64,000 bases of DNA from Metarhizobium sp964253915. Lineage in GTDB: Bacteria > Pseudomonadota > Alphaproteobacteria > Rhizobiales > Rhizobiaceae. Within the stretch, counting starts at the first letter, position 1. The number at the start of each line of letters is the position of its first letter. Location of the stretch: positions 496,001 through 560,000 of the forward strand of contig NZ_CAXUSG020000002.1 in NCBI RefSeq assembly GCF_964253915.1, read 5' to 3'. Position numbers and translations under genes: made by a program. Below the pieces are notes generated by a model. The model saw only the letters and a list, made by a program, of their open reading frames with translations, ran no database searches and was not told the origin of the DNA. Shown one piece after another: positions 8,348-16,658 of the stretch.

Positions 8348-9273
8348 CGGACAGCGCCCTCCACGCCCCCGCCGGAACGGAGCGCCTTCCCCGCGCCCGG
8401 TTCTGGCACGATCTCTCCTTCTGGGGCCTGCTTCCGTCGCGCCTGCTGATGGGCTTTGCGCTGATCCTTCCCATCTTCATCATCGTCGCGGTCTCGGTCG
8501 CGACCCGCGGCTCGCATGGCGGCTTTTCGTGGAGTATCGATCCCGCCGGCTATCGCCAGATCCTCTTCAACGAAGGCTGGAGCGGCGAGATGGAGTTCAC
8601 GCCGCAATATCTGTTCATCATCGCCCGCACCTTCCTGCTCGCCGGCGCGACGACGCTGATCTGTCTCGTCTTCGCCGTGCCGGTCGCCTATTTCATCTCG
8701 CGCCAGCCACCGAACAGCAAGGCGATCCTCGTCTACCTGGTGACGCTGCCCTTCTGGGTCTCGATGATCCTGCGGGTCTATGCCTGGATGATCATCCTCG
8801 GCAAGGACGGCACGCTGCCCAGCCTTCTCGGCACGTTCGGCTTTCCCGCCGGCACGAGCTTCATGTTCAACGACGGCGCGACGCTGACGGCAATGGTCTA
8901 CACCGCCATGCCGCTCATGGTGCTGCCGGTCTTCGCCTCGATCGAGAAGCTGGATGGCACGCTGATCGAGGCATCGCACGACCTCTACGGCAACCGCTGG
9001 GTCACGCTCAGGCGGGTCATCCTGCCGCTGACCGCTCCCGGTATCATTGCCGGCGCCATCCTGGTCTTCGTCCCCGCGCTCGGCGCGGTGCTGGAGCCGA
9101 CGCTGATGGGCGGCGGCAAGCAGATGATGATGGGCACGCTGATCCAGCTGCAGTTCGGCCCGGCACGCAACTGGCCTTTCGGCTCCGCCATCGCCATCAC
9201 CCTGATGGTTCTCGTCATGCTTTTCCTGATCGTCACCGCGCTTCGCGCCGCCCGCCGGGAGGCCCGGTCATGA
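8344..9273 (+). CDS. ABC importer permease, PotB/PotH-like
   Basis: A 309-residue inner-membrane protein with about six transmembrane segments. The cytoplasmic coupling loop reads 'EASHDLYGNRWVTLRRVILPLTAPG', the EAA motif found in PotB/PotH permeases. The N-terminus (about 30 residues) is cytoplasmic, and the first membrane span starts near 'LLMGFALILPIFIIVAVSV'. It overlaps the ATPase gene by four bases and the next permease gene by four bases, so the subunits are made in a coupled way. It forms half of the translocation pore. Confidence 0.9.
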   Translation: MTDSALHAPAGTERLPRARFWHDLSFWGLLPSRLLMGFALILPIFIIVAVSVATRGSHGGFSWSIDPAGYRQILFNEGWSGEMEFTPQYLFIIARTFLLAGATTLICLVFAVPVAYFISRQPPNSKAILVYLVTLPFWVSMILRVYAWMIILGKDGTLPSLLGTFGFPAGTSFMFNDGATLTAMVYTAMPLMVLPVFASIEKLDGTLIEASHDLYGNRWVTLRRVILPLTAPGIIAGAILVFVPALGAVLEPTLMGGGKQMMMGTLIQLQFGPARNWPFGSAIAITLMVLVMLFLIVTALRAARREARS

Positions 9274-10079
9274 GCACGCGTCACGACGTCAAACATTATC
9301 CGGGCCTCGGCCCGCTCACCATCTTCTTTTTCCTTTACCTCTATGCGCCGCTTGCAGTGATCGTCGTCTATTCGTTCAACGCCAACCGGGTTGCCGGCGT
9401 CTGGACCGGATTTTCGCTGCAATGGTACGGGTCGGCGCTGAAGAACTCGGCACTGATGAATGCGCTCGAAACCTCGCTTGTCATCGCCGCGATTGCGACC
9501 GTCGTTTCCACGCTGATCGCCCTGTCGGCCGCTATCGCCATCATCCGCGGCAAGAACGTCCGCTTCCGAAAATTTTCCGAAACGGTCGTCAACCTGCCGC
9601 TGCTGCTGCCGGAAATCGTGCTGGCGGTGGCCACTCTCATTCTCTTTTCGCTTCTCGACATCCAGAACGGCATGCTGCGGCTGACCATCGCCCACGCCGC
9701 CTTCTGCACGCCCTTCGCCTTCCTGCCGATCCGGGCGCGCCTGCAGGGCATGTCGCTCGATCTGGAGGAGGCAAGCGCCGACCTCTATGCCAACAGATGG
9801 ACGACGTTTCGCCGGGTGACGCTGCCTTTGATCTTCCCCGGCGTCTTTTCCGGCGCGATGCTGGCGTTCCTCATCTCGATGGACGACTTCATCACCTCGA
9901 ACCTGCTCTCGACCGGCGGTTCGACGACCTTGCCCGTCTACATCTTTTCGCTGATCCGCGCCGGAACCTCGCCGGAACTGAACGCCATCGCGACGCTGTT
10001 GATCCTTGCCTCGCTTTTCCTTGCCACCGTCGCGCTTCTCGTTGCGACGCGCGGCACCCGTGACCACGCCGAACCATAA
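9270..10079 (+). CDS. ABC importer permease, PotC/PotI-like
   Basis: A 269-residue protein beginning MSTRHDV at an ATG that overlaps the previous stop (ATGA). Six membrane spans are visible, from 'LTIFFFLYLYAPLAVIVVYSF' to the final 'LLILASLFLATVALLVA'. The EAA loop is 'EEASADLYANRWTTFRRVTLPLIFPG'. These features place it with the PotC/PotI permeases that pair with PotB/PotH. Together with the upstream permease and ATPase it makes the importer core. The binding protein gene follows after 18 bases. Confidence 0.9.
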   Translation: MSTRHDVKHYPGLGPLTIFFFLYLYAPLAVIVVYSFNANRVAGVWTGFSLQWYGSALKNSALMNALETSLVIAAIATVVSTLIALSAAIAIIRGKNVRFRKFSETVVNLPLLLPEIVLAVATLILFSLLDIQNGMLRLTIAHAAFCTPFAFLPIRARLQGMSLDLEEASADLYANRWTTFRRVTLPLIFPGVFSGAMLAFLISMDDFITSNLLSTGGSTTLPVYIFSLIRAGTSPELNAIATLLILASLFLATVALLVATRGTRDHAEP

Positions 10080-10097
10080 CCAAGAGAGGAACAGACA

Positions 10098-11114
10098 ATG
10101 AAAAAATATCTGGCTGCCACTGCCATCGCGTTTTGTTTTGCAACTGCCGCCCAAGCCGAAGGTCAGCTCAATATCACCGCCTGGGCCGAATCCATGTCCC
10201 CTGCGCTGATCGAAAAATTCTCCAAGGCCAATGACGTCAAGGTCAATGTCGACAGCTTCACCTCCAACGAGGACCTGCTGACCAAGCTGCAGGCCGGTTC
10301 CTCCGGCTACGACGTCGCCACGCCCTCCCACCATTTCCTGCGCGTGATGATCGACGAAGGGCTGCTCGAAAATTTCGACGCCAAGACGCTCAAGGCCTTC
10401 CAGAACGTCGACGAGCGCTGGCGCAACCAGTGGTGGGACGAAACGCAGGATTATTCGATCCCCTTCGCCTATGGCACGGCCGGCTTCGTCGTCAACACGG
10501 AGCAGTACAAAGGCCCGACGGACAGTTTTAAGTATTTCTTCGAGCCGGAAGGCGACCTCAAGGGCAAGATCGCCCTGCTCGGTCAACCGGACGAAGTCAT
10601 CGGTGCCGCCCAGCTCTATCTCGGCGTGCCGTTCTGCACGGAAGACCAGGCGGAGATGAAGAAGGTTCTCGACCTGCTGATGGCGCAAAAGCCGTCCGTT
10701 GCCGTCTACTCATCGGACAATATCGCCAGCCGGCTCGCCTCGGGCGAAGTGTCGGCGCATTTCTGGTGGGACGGCGATTCCCTGCGCGCCCGCGCCGGCG
10801 GCTCGCCGGTCAGCCTCGCCATGACCAAGGAAGGACTCGTCGGCTGGATGGACAGCATGGTCATCCCCAAGGGTGCGGCAAACAAGGAAAACGCCATCAA
10901 GTTCATCGAATTCATGTCCGAGCCTGAAAACGCCACCGAACAGATGAACTACTACGCCCACTCCACGCCGGTGAAGGTTATCCAGGAGAAGGTCGTCTAT
11001 ACCAAGGACAAGGCGCCCGAACTCTATCCCGAAGTCCCGATCACCTTCTCGCGCACCTGCTCGCCCGCCGCGCAGGATCTCGTGACCCGCGTCTGGACGC
11101 AGCTGCTGCAGTAA
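10098..11114 (+). CDS. Periplasmic binding protein, PotD/PotF-like
   Basis: A 338-residue protein with a clear Sec signal peptide (MKKYLAATAIAFCFATAAQA, cleavage after about residue 20). The mature start 'GQLNITAWAESMSPALIEKF' matches the PotD/PotF family of polyamine and related amine binders. AGAGAGG lies before the ATG. As last gene of the importer operon it captures the substrate in the periplasm. Neighbouring amine-oxidising and deacylating enzymes suggest an amine or N-substituted amino acid ligand, but the ligand cannot be read from sequence. Confidence 0.88.
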   Translation: MKKYLAATAIAFCFATAAQAEGQLNITAWAESMSPALIEKFSKANDVKVNVDSFTSNEDLLTKLQAGSSGYDVATPSHHFLRVMIDEGLLENFDAKTLKAFQNVDERWRNQWWDETQDYSIPFAYGTAGFVVNTEQYKGPTDSFKYFFEPEGDLKGKIALLGQPDEVIGAAQLYLGVPFCTEDQAEMKKVLDLLMAQKPSVAVYSSDNIASRLASGEVSAHFWWDGDSLRARAGGSPVSLAMTKEGLVGWMDSMVIPKGAANKENAIKFIEFMSEPENATEQMNYYAHSTPVKVIQEKVVYTKDKAPELYPEVPITFSRTCSPAAQDLVTRVWTQLLQ

Positions 11115-11122
11115 CGACGGGT

Positions 11123-11138
11123 GGGGGCTTTGTGCCCC
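11123..11138 (+). terminator. Probable terminator after the importer operon
   Basis: GGGGGC (11123-11128) and GCCCC (11134-11138) flank a five-base loop, followed after TGCTCC by TTTT. It lies just after the binding-protein stop and before the convergent ArsR gene. Confidence 0.5.
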
Positions 11139-11207
11139 TGCTCCTTTTCCGGATTGGAAATGATCGCAGTCCCGCTCATCGGCAAGCGCTGCGCATGCCG
11201 ATGCGCT

Positions 11208-11534
11208 CTACCCCCTGATCGCCGCCCCGAGCACCGAGCCGATCAATCCCGGAAATCGCGCTTCGAGATCGTCGTGGCGGATACTGAGGCGACGCCCCCG
11301 CCCCAGCGATTCATTGCGGATGACGCCCGCCTCGCGCAGCACCTTCATCAAATGCGACTTCGTCGATTTCGGCATCGAGGGATCGGAGAGATGGCATTGC
11401 GCCATCTCCAGCGGACCATCGGCGAGCTGGCGCACGATGGCCAGGCGCTCGGGATCGCTCAATGCGAACAGCACGTCGGTCAGCCGCAGGTCGTCGCGGC
11501 CGGGATGGGGGAGATCGGTGATTTCCAGCGTCAT
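11208..11534 (-). CDS. ArsR-family transcriptional regulator
   Basis: A 108-residue winged-helix protein typical of ArsR/SmtB repressors: 'LFALSDPERLAIVRQLADGP' begins the helix-turn-helix, 'SKSHLMKVLREAGVI'-like recognition helix follows, then the wing 'GRGRRLSIR'. No metal-binding cysteine pair is evident in the recognition region (one Cys in 'MAQCHLSD'), so it may sense a non-metal cue. It is divergent from an MFS transporter gene. Two strong palindromes lie between them, one covering its own start codon, which points to autorepression and control of the transporter. Confidence 0.88.
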   Translation of the reverse strand: MTLEITDLPHPGRDDLRLTDVLFALSDPERLAIVRQLADGPLEMAQCHLSDPSMPKSTKSHLMKVLREAGVIRNESLGRGRRLSIRHDDLEARFPGLIGSVLGAAIRG

Positions 11535-11559
11535 GGTTCGAATTTAATTGAACCATGAC
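11530..11559. promoter_or_regulatory. Palindromic operator over the ArsR start codon
   Basis: GTCATGGTTC (11530-11539) and GAACCATGAC (11550-11559) are perfect 10-base inverted arms around a 10-base AT-rich centre. The dyad covers the ArsR start and shares its GGTTC/GAACC core with the second palindrome at 11578-11599. Confidence 0.65.
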
Positions 11560-11577
11560 GAAAATGATAGTAGAGAG

Positions 11578-11599
11578 TGGTTCGAAATTATTCGAACCA
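11578..11599. promoter_or_regulatory. Second palindromic operator before the MFS gene
   Basis: TGGTTCGAA (11578-11586) and TTCGAACCA (11591-11599) are perfect 9-base arms around ATTA. It lies 12 bases before the proposed GTG start of the transporter, so ArsR binding here would block its expression. Confidence 0.65.
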
Positions 11600-11610
11600 T
11601 CAGGTGCCCT

Positions 11611-12807
11611 GTGACCGATACGATGCAACCCATGTCCCTGCGCAGCCCCGCCGGCTTTCGCATAACGCTTGCAGGAATGGCCGTGATGATGGCCGGAGCC
11701 AGTGCGCCCTCGCCCTTCTATCCGATGCTGCAGGCGCAGATCGGCTTTTCGGCGGCGACGCTCACCGGCATCTTTGCCGTCTATACGGTCGCACTGCTGG
11801 CGTCCCTGCTGATCATGGGATCGCTGTCCGACCATATCGGCCGGCGGCCGGTGATATCGGGTGGTTTTGCGCTGATGGCGCTGAGTTTGCTGTTGTTTTG
11901 GCAGGCGGGCGATGTCAGCGGGTTGATCCTGGCGCGGGTGCTGCAAGGTATCGCCGCCGGGTTGCTGCTATCGGCACTCTCCGCGGCGGTGGTCGATCTC
12001 GAGCCGAAGGACAGGCCGGGCAGTGCCTCGGTCTGGAACTCCGTCATTCCGCTCGGCGGACTTGCCGTGGGTGCACTTGTTGCAGGCATCCTGATGGACG
12101 TGACCGAAATGGCGGAGGCCGACGTGTTCGGCACCCTGGTCGTCGCCTACATCCTGTTCGCCGCGGCGATCTGGCTTATTCCCGAGACCGCGCCGCGGCA
12201 CGAAGGTGTGTGGGCTTCGCTCAAGCCGCGGATCGGCGTGCCGGCGGCGGCGGCCAAGGCATTCTGGCGCAGTGCCCCGGCTGTCATAGCGGGCTGGGCA
12301 ACGGGTGGGCTTTATCTCTCGCTTGGCGCGCCAATCGTCCGGCATGTCTTCGGCGCCGAGGCGCATGTGACGCAGGCCAGCGTCATCGTCCTGCTCTGCG
12401 CCGCAGGCGCCGCCGCCTGCTATCTCGCGCGCCGCCATTCCTCGCGGCAGGTGACGCTTTACGGCACTTCGGCGCTCGCGATCGGCACCGCACTGACGCT
12501 GGCGGCGATCGCCTGGCAATCCCTGCCTGCCTATCTCGTGGCGCTGGTGATTGCCGGAACCGGTTTCGGCACCTGCTTCTACGGCGTGTTGCGTTCCATC
12601 GTCCCGGTCGTGCGCCCGGATGAACGCGGCGAACTCTTCGCTGCCCTGTTTACCCTCAGCTATCTCGCCTTCGGCATACCGACGCTGCTTGCAGGCGTCG
12701 CGGTCGGCATCTTCGGGCTGACGTCGACGACACTGGGTTATGGCGCGCTGATCGTGCTGTTCTCGGCGACGGCAGGGTTGCTGCGAAAATTCGGGACACG
12801 GGACTGA
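11611..12807 (+). CDS. Major facilitator superfamily transporter
   Basis: About 398 residues with twelve hydrophobic segments. The MFS signature after the second span is seen as 'GSLSDHIGRRPVI'. The pattern resembles drug or small-molecule efflux carriers of the inner membrane. The GTG at 11611 is preferred because AGGTG precedes it and because it lies outside the palindromic operators; ATG codons at 11623 and 11632 are alternatives. The frame is open further upstream, but that part would run through the operators. Divergent ArsR control suggests induction by the exported compound. Substrate unknown. Confidence 0.85.
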   Translation: MTDTMQPMSLRSPAGFRITLAGMAVMMAGASAPSPFYPMLQAQIGFSAATLTGIFAVYTVALLASLLIMGSLSDHIGRRPVISGGFALMALSLLLFWQAGDVSGLILARVLQGIAAGLLLSALSAAVVDLEPKDRPGSASVWNSVIPLGGLAVGALVAGILMDVTEMAEADVFGTLVVAYILFAAAIWLIPETAPRHEGVWASLKPRIGVPAAAAKAFWRSAPAVIAGWATGGLYLSLGAPIVRHVFGAEAHVTQASVIVLLCAAGAAACYLARRHSSRQVTLYGTSALAIGTALTLAAIAWQSLPAYLVALVIAGTGFGTCFYGVLRSIVPVVRPDERGELFAALFTLSYLAFGIPTLLAGVAVGIFGLTSTTLGYGALIVLFSATAGLLRKFGTRD

Positions 12808-12892
12808 ACAAGGGGCTGCTCCAGCCCGGAGCCGCACAAATGGGACAGGATGATAGGCAGGCCGCTACGGGCGCTTCCGCGGGGGAAGTGCC

Positions 12893-14947
12893 CTACACAT
12901 CCAGCTGCAAATCGCCGCCAGCAGCAGGAACCGAACAGCAGAGCAGTGCTTCCCCCTCTTCGACCGGGTAGCTCGGCTCCGACACGTAGCTCACATCTCC
13001 CTTGATGATCTTCGTTCGGCAATCGCCGCAAGTACCGGCGCGGCAGCCGTAATTCGGCGTCAAGCCACGCTGCTCCGCGAATTCGAGCAGAGAACCGCTG
13101 CCGGATTTCCAGCGGGCTTCCTTGGCCGATTGCGTGAAAAGCACGCGAACCGGCTCCGTGGCCGCCGGCAGCGACGACCCGCCGGTGTGCTTTTCCGCCA
13201 TGACGCTGCGTTTCAAGCCGGAAGGACCGAAGGCCTCGGCATGGATACGCGCATCGGCAATATTCAGGCCCTTCAATCCATCGTACAGCGATTGCATGAA
13301 CGCGGCAGGGCCGCAGAGATAGAAGTCATAATCGGCAAATGGCAGGTGCCCCTTCAAAAGATCGACATCGATCCGGCCGGCCACTTCATAAGCGCCTTCG
13401 TCGCCGGAGACAGGCGCGCTCAAGACGCGGATGTCACGAACAGTGTTTTGGCTCCGCTGCACCAGTTCGCCGATTTCGCGATCGAAAGCCCGTTCCGCCA
13501 GCGTGCGCGATGACCGGAACAGCCAAACCGGGCGCCGATGACGGGTTCTGTCACCTTCATGGACGATGTGACGGAGCATCGACAGCATCGGCGTGATGCC
13601 GATCCCCGCGGCAAGCAGCACCGCCGGACGGGCGCGCTCCATGGCGTCGATGACGAATGCGCCGGAAGGCGCCAGCGCCTCGATCTCGTCACCCGGCGCC
13701 AGCCGGTGCAAGACACGCGATGCCCGCCCCTCGCGCTTCACGCTCAAGCGGTAGTGACCATCGGATGGAGCGCTGGAAATCGTGTAGCTACGCCGGACGA
13801 TGTCCTCGCCATCGGTTATCCGCACAGGAAGGTGCTGGCCGGCGACATGCGGGATGATGGCCTCGCCATCGACGGGCGCCAGATAGAGCGAGCGGATCGT
13901 TTCGCTTTCATCGATACTCCGTTCGATACGAAAGCGCCGCCAGCTCTTCGCCCCAGCCGCCGCCTGAAGGCGACGGCCAGCCTCTTCCCAGCTTCCGGTC
14001 ATCAGGCTGGAGGGCGACATTCCATCCTCCGAAAATGACCACCGTAACGGCAGTTCGTTCCGCCGCAGCACAATCTTTTCCGGCATGAAGCGCCACAGGC
14101 GCTCGGCACCTTCAAAGGCCGCGATCTCCGGGGTATCGAGAATGACCTCGACTGTGCCCGTCATTTGCAGCATCCCGCCGGTTTCATGATCGACAAACAG
14201 CAGTCCCGCACGCGGATTGACCATAAAATTGCCGAGCGTATTGAAGAACAGGTTGCCATTGAAATCAGGCACCGTCAGCCCGCCATCCGCATCGATCCGC
14301 ACGAAACCCGGCTTGCCGCCGCGATGCGAGGCATCAACCTGTCGACCCTTTTCGGCGCCGTCGATGTAGGACGCCACGAACAGCGTATCGGCCGCGCCGA
14401 CAATCCGTCGTGCCTCGTCGTCGAGCCGGTCCGAAACGACCGGTGTCGACGAGGATGGTATCGCCGGATCACGCACGAATGCGAAATGACGGTTCTGGAT
14501 GTAACGAGGGCAGTTGCCAAAACTCTGGCCGACGGTCACCGAAAAGCGCTCGCCGGTCTCCCGGATGATCGTGCCATTCATCCGGTTGCGCCGGCGGGTG
14601 ACGAGATCGATGCCGAGCAGACCGATGGCATCGCCATCTTCCATGCCGGCCTCAGCCGGATCGCCGGCATTGCTTGCAGCTTCGACATCGAGCGTCAGCG
14701 GATCCGGGGAATGCAGGAAACCGGGCCGGCCGGCGCGAATGGTTGCCCAGGGCGCGCCGGCGTCATCGACGGCACCGATGACGATAAACGGAAGGAGCGG
14801 ATAAAACTCGCGATGCTGATCGAGGAGGAAGGTGCGCAGCACCTTGCGGCCGACGGGATCCATCTGCGCGGCAACGCCCGCCCGGCGTTGCAATTCCAAC
14901 TCGCCTTCATGCCACGGTGAAACCGGTGTTTCGACATGATCTAGCAT
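12893..14947 (-). CDS. PNPOx-like / ferredoxin reductase / [2Fe-2S] fusion oxidoreductase
   Basis: A 684-residue three-part protein. Residues about 30-270 resemble pyridoxamine-phosphate-oxidase-like split-barrel flavin proteins. Residues about 335-575 form a ferredoxin-NADP reductase unit with 'RRSYTISS' (flavin site, about 385-392), 'GIGITPMLSML' (about 448-458) and 'YLCGPAAFM' (about 543-551). The C-terminus is a plant-type [2Fe-2S] domain with Cys635, Cys640, Cys643 and Cys671 or Cys670. Such a chain can pass electrons from NAD(P)H to an acceptor at the N-terminal domain. AGGAGG precedes the ATG. It lies after a GST gene on the same strand, with an intrinsic terminator between them. Substrate unknown; possibly detoxification. 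Confidence 0.87.
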   Translation of the reverse strand: MLDHVETPVSPWHEGELELQRRAGVAAQMDPVGRKVLRTFLLDQHREFYPLLPFIVIGAVDDAGAPWATIRAGRPGFLHSPDPLTLDVEAASNAGDPAEAGMEDGDAIGLLGIDLVTRRRNRMNGTIIRETGERFSVTVGQSFGNCPRYIQNRHFAFVRDPAIPSSSTPVVSDRLDDEARRIVGAADTLFVASYIDGAEKGRQVDASHRGGKPGFVRIDADGGLTVPDFNGNLFFNTLGNFMVNPRAGLLFVDHETGGMLQMTGTVEVILDTPEIAAFEGAERLWRFMPEKIVLRRNELPLRWSFSEDGMSPSSLMTGSWEEAGRRLQAAAGAKSWRRFRIERSIDESETIRSLYLAPVDGEAIIPHVAGQHLPVRITDGEDIVRRSYTISSAPSDGHYRLSVKREGRASRVLHRLAPGDEIEALAPSGAFVIDAMERARPAVLLAAGIGITPMLSMLRHIVHEGDRTRHRRPVWLFRSSRTLAERAFDREIGELVQRSQNTVRDIRVLSAPVSGDEGAYEVAGRIDVDLLKGHLPFADYDFYLCGPAAFMQSLYDGLKGLNIADARIHAEAFGPSGLKRSVMAEKHTGGSSLPAATEPVRVLFTQSAKEARWKSGSGSLLEFAEQRGLTPNYGCRAGTCGDCRTKIIKGDVSYVSEPSYPVEEGEALLCCSVPAAGGDLQLDV

Positions 14948-14964
14948 TGTTGCCTCCTGTTGGG

Positions 14965-14991
14965 AAAAAAGCGGCCGGTTTTTGCCGGCCG
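14965..14991 (-). terminator. Intrinsic terminator or attenuator between GST and oxidoreductase genes
   Basis: On the minus strand CGGCCGG and CCGGCCG form a perfect 7-base stem around CAAAAA, followed one base later by six T residues (plus-strand A run 14965-14970). It sits 17 bases before the oxidoreductase start, so transcripts from the GST promoter should stop here unless readthrough is allowed. Confidence 0.75.
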
Positions 14992-15003
14992 AAAGCTCGC
15001 GGT

Positions 15004-15615
15004 TCAGGCAGCGAGGCCGATGGGCGTCTTGGGGAAAGCCACAAAGCCCGGCAGGGCCTCGATCCGCGCCAGCCAATGGCGCACGTCCGGGTGCGGCGTG
15101 AGGTCGACGTTGCCTTCCGGCGCGCTGGCGATGTAGCTGTAGAGCGCGACGTCGGCGATCGTCGGCCTGTCGCCGACGATGAAACGATGTCCTTCCAGTT
15201 CCGCATTGATCAGGCGGAGAATGCGGTGCGCCCGACCAATTACTTCATCAGCGCGGAAATCGGCACCGAACACGGTGATCAGGCGCGCGGCAGCCGGACC
15301 GTAGGCGATCTCGCCGGCAGCCACCGACAACCACTTCTGGATCCTGGCGACGGTCACCAGGTCGTCCGGCAACCAGTCCTTACGGCCGAGCTTGGTCGCG
15401 GTGTAGACGAGGATGGCATTGGAATCGCTGACAATCGTGCCGTTGTCATCGAGAACAGGGACCTGACCGAAAGGATTGAGCTTGAGGAAATCCGGTGTCT
15501 TGTGGCCGCCTTTCGCAAGATCGACCTCGACAAGGTCCGCGTCGACGCCCAGCAGCGACAAGAAAAGGACCGCACGGTGCGCATGACCGGAGAGCGGAAA
15601 ATGATAGAGTTTCAT
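15004..15615 (-). CDS. Glutathione S-transferase family protein
   Basis: A 203-residue protein with the two GST domains. The N-terminal thioredoxin-like half has 'KLYHFPLSGHAHRAVLFLSLLG', the 'VPVL' cis-proline strand and 'SDSNAILVY' (glutathione gamma-glutamyl site). The C-terminal helical half includes 'FIVGDRPTIADVALYSYI', the conserved N-capping box. The ATG at 15615 follows a GGAG site; an upstream in-frame extension has no support. It is divergent from a LysR gene and upstream of the fusion oxidoreductase, which suggests a stress or xenobiotic response unit. Cytoplasmic. Confidence 0.9.
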   Translation of the reverse strand: MKLYHFPLSGHAHRAVLFLSLLGVDADLVEVDLAKGGHKTPDFLKLNPFGQVPVLDDNGTIVSDSNAILVYTATKLGRKDWLPDDLVTVARIQKWLSVAAGEIAYGPAAARLITVFGADFRADEVIGRAHRILRLINAELEGHRFIVGDRPTIADVALYSYIASAPEGNVDLTPHPDVRHWLARIEALPGFVAFPKTPIGLAA

Positions 15616-15736
15616 GAGTGGCTCCTTCGAGTTGACCGGACGTCTGATCCGTTGACAGGAACAAGCTATCTCCATCCATTTTTCTGTAGTAGGCTGAAAA
15701 TTCTGGAGCTATCCTCTCGTTTTATGAAAGATTCGC

Positions 15737-16630
15737 ATGGATCGTCTCGATGCCATGGCCGTGCTTCTGGCGGTGGTCGAAAACGGCAGCCTTTCGGCTG
15801 CCGCACGCGCCCTGCATTCGCCGCTGCCCACTGTCAGCCGCAAGATTTCGGAGCTGGAAGCCCATCTCGGCGTCCGCCTGATTACGCGGACAAGCCGCAG
15901 GATCGTGCTGACCGAAGCCGGAACACGGTATGTCGGCGCGGCGCGCGAAATCCTCGGGCGGGTGGAGGAGGCCGAGCGGCACGCCGCCGGTGAATATCTG
16001 GCCCCGCGCGGCGACCTGGCGATGACCGCGCCGATCGTTTTCGGCCGGTTGCACGTTTTGCCGGTGATCACCGATTTCCTGAAGGCGTTTCCGGATATCA
16101 ACATCCGGCTCACCATGGGCGACAGGTCGATCAACCTTGCCGACGAACATATCGACGTGGCGCTGCGCATTGGCCATCTTGCCGACAGCAATCTGATCGC
16201 AACCCGCCTCGGTTCGATCCGCAGCACGGTCTATGCCAATCCGGATTATCTGCGGCGCCATCCCGGGCCGCTTCATCCGCGCGACCTCGTCAATCACGAC
16301 TGCATCGCCTTCGAAGGAATACAGTCGACGCAATTCTGGATTTTTCGGGAAAACGGACAGGATATGTCGGCGACGATCCGGACGCGCCTTTCGGTCAATA
16401 CCGCCGAAGCCGCCGTGGATGCTGCAGCCTCCGGCCTCGGCATCACCCGGGTAATGTCCTATCAAGCCAAACGCGCGGTGGAGCATGGCCTGTTGCTGCC
16501 GTTGCTCGAAGATTTCGAGCCGCCGCCCCTGCCTGTGCACCTCGTGTATCTGTCTCAGGGCCTCCTGCCGCTGAAACTCAGGGCATTTCTGGAATTCGCC
16601 GCCCCCCGCCTGCGAACCGTGCTGCGCTGA
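15737..16630 (+). CDS. LysR-family transcriptional regulator
   Basis: A complete 297-residue LysR protein. The helix-turn-helix is at about 1-60 ('NGSLSAAARALHSPLPTVSRKISELEAHLG' contains it), followed by the linker helix and the effector domain from about residue 90. It lies 121 bases from and divergent to the GST gene, the usual layout for a LysR gene and its target. The sequence fits the large group of LysR proteins that control quinone, aldehyde or xenobiotic response oxidoreductases, but the effector cannot be inferred. Confidence 0.9.
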   Translation: MDRLDAMAVLLAVVENGSLSAAARALHSPLPTVSRKISELEAHLGVRLITRTSRRIVLTEAGTRYVGAAREILGRVEEAERHAAGEYLAPRGDLAMTAPIVFGRLHVLPVITDFLKAFPDINIRLTMGDRSINLADEHIDVALRIGHLADSNLIATRLGSIRSTVYANPDYLRRHPGPLHPRDLVNHDCIAFEGIQSTQFWIFRENGQDMSATIRTRLSVNTAEAAVDAAASGLGITRVMSYQAKRAVEHGLLLPLLEDFEPPPLPVHLVYLSQGLLPLKLRAFLEFAAPRLRTVLR

Positions 16631-16658
16631 ATGCGGCCACGGTTTTTACCGAGAAGGT

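Noticed and set aside
11548..11610. TTG-initiated extension of the MFS transporter
   Set aside because: The added residues lie across both palindromic operators and do not look like a transporter N-terminus; GTG 11611 has a ribosome-binding site.
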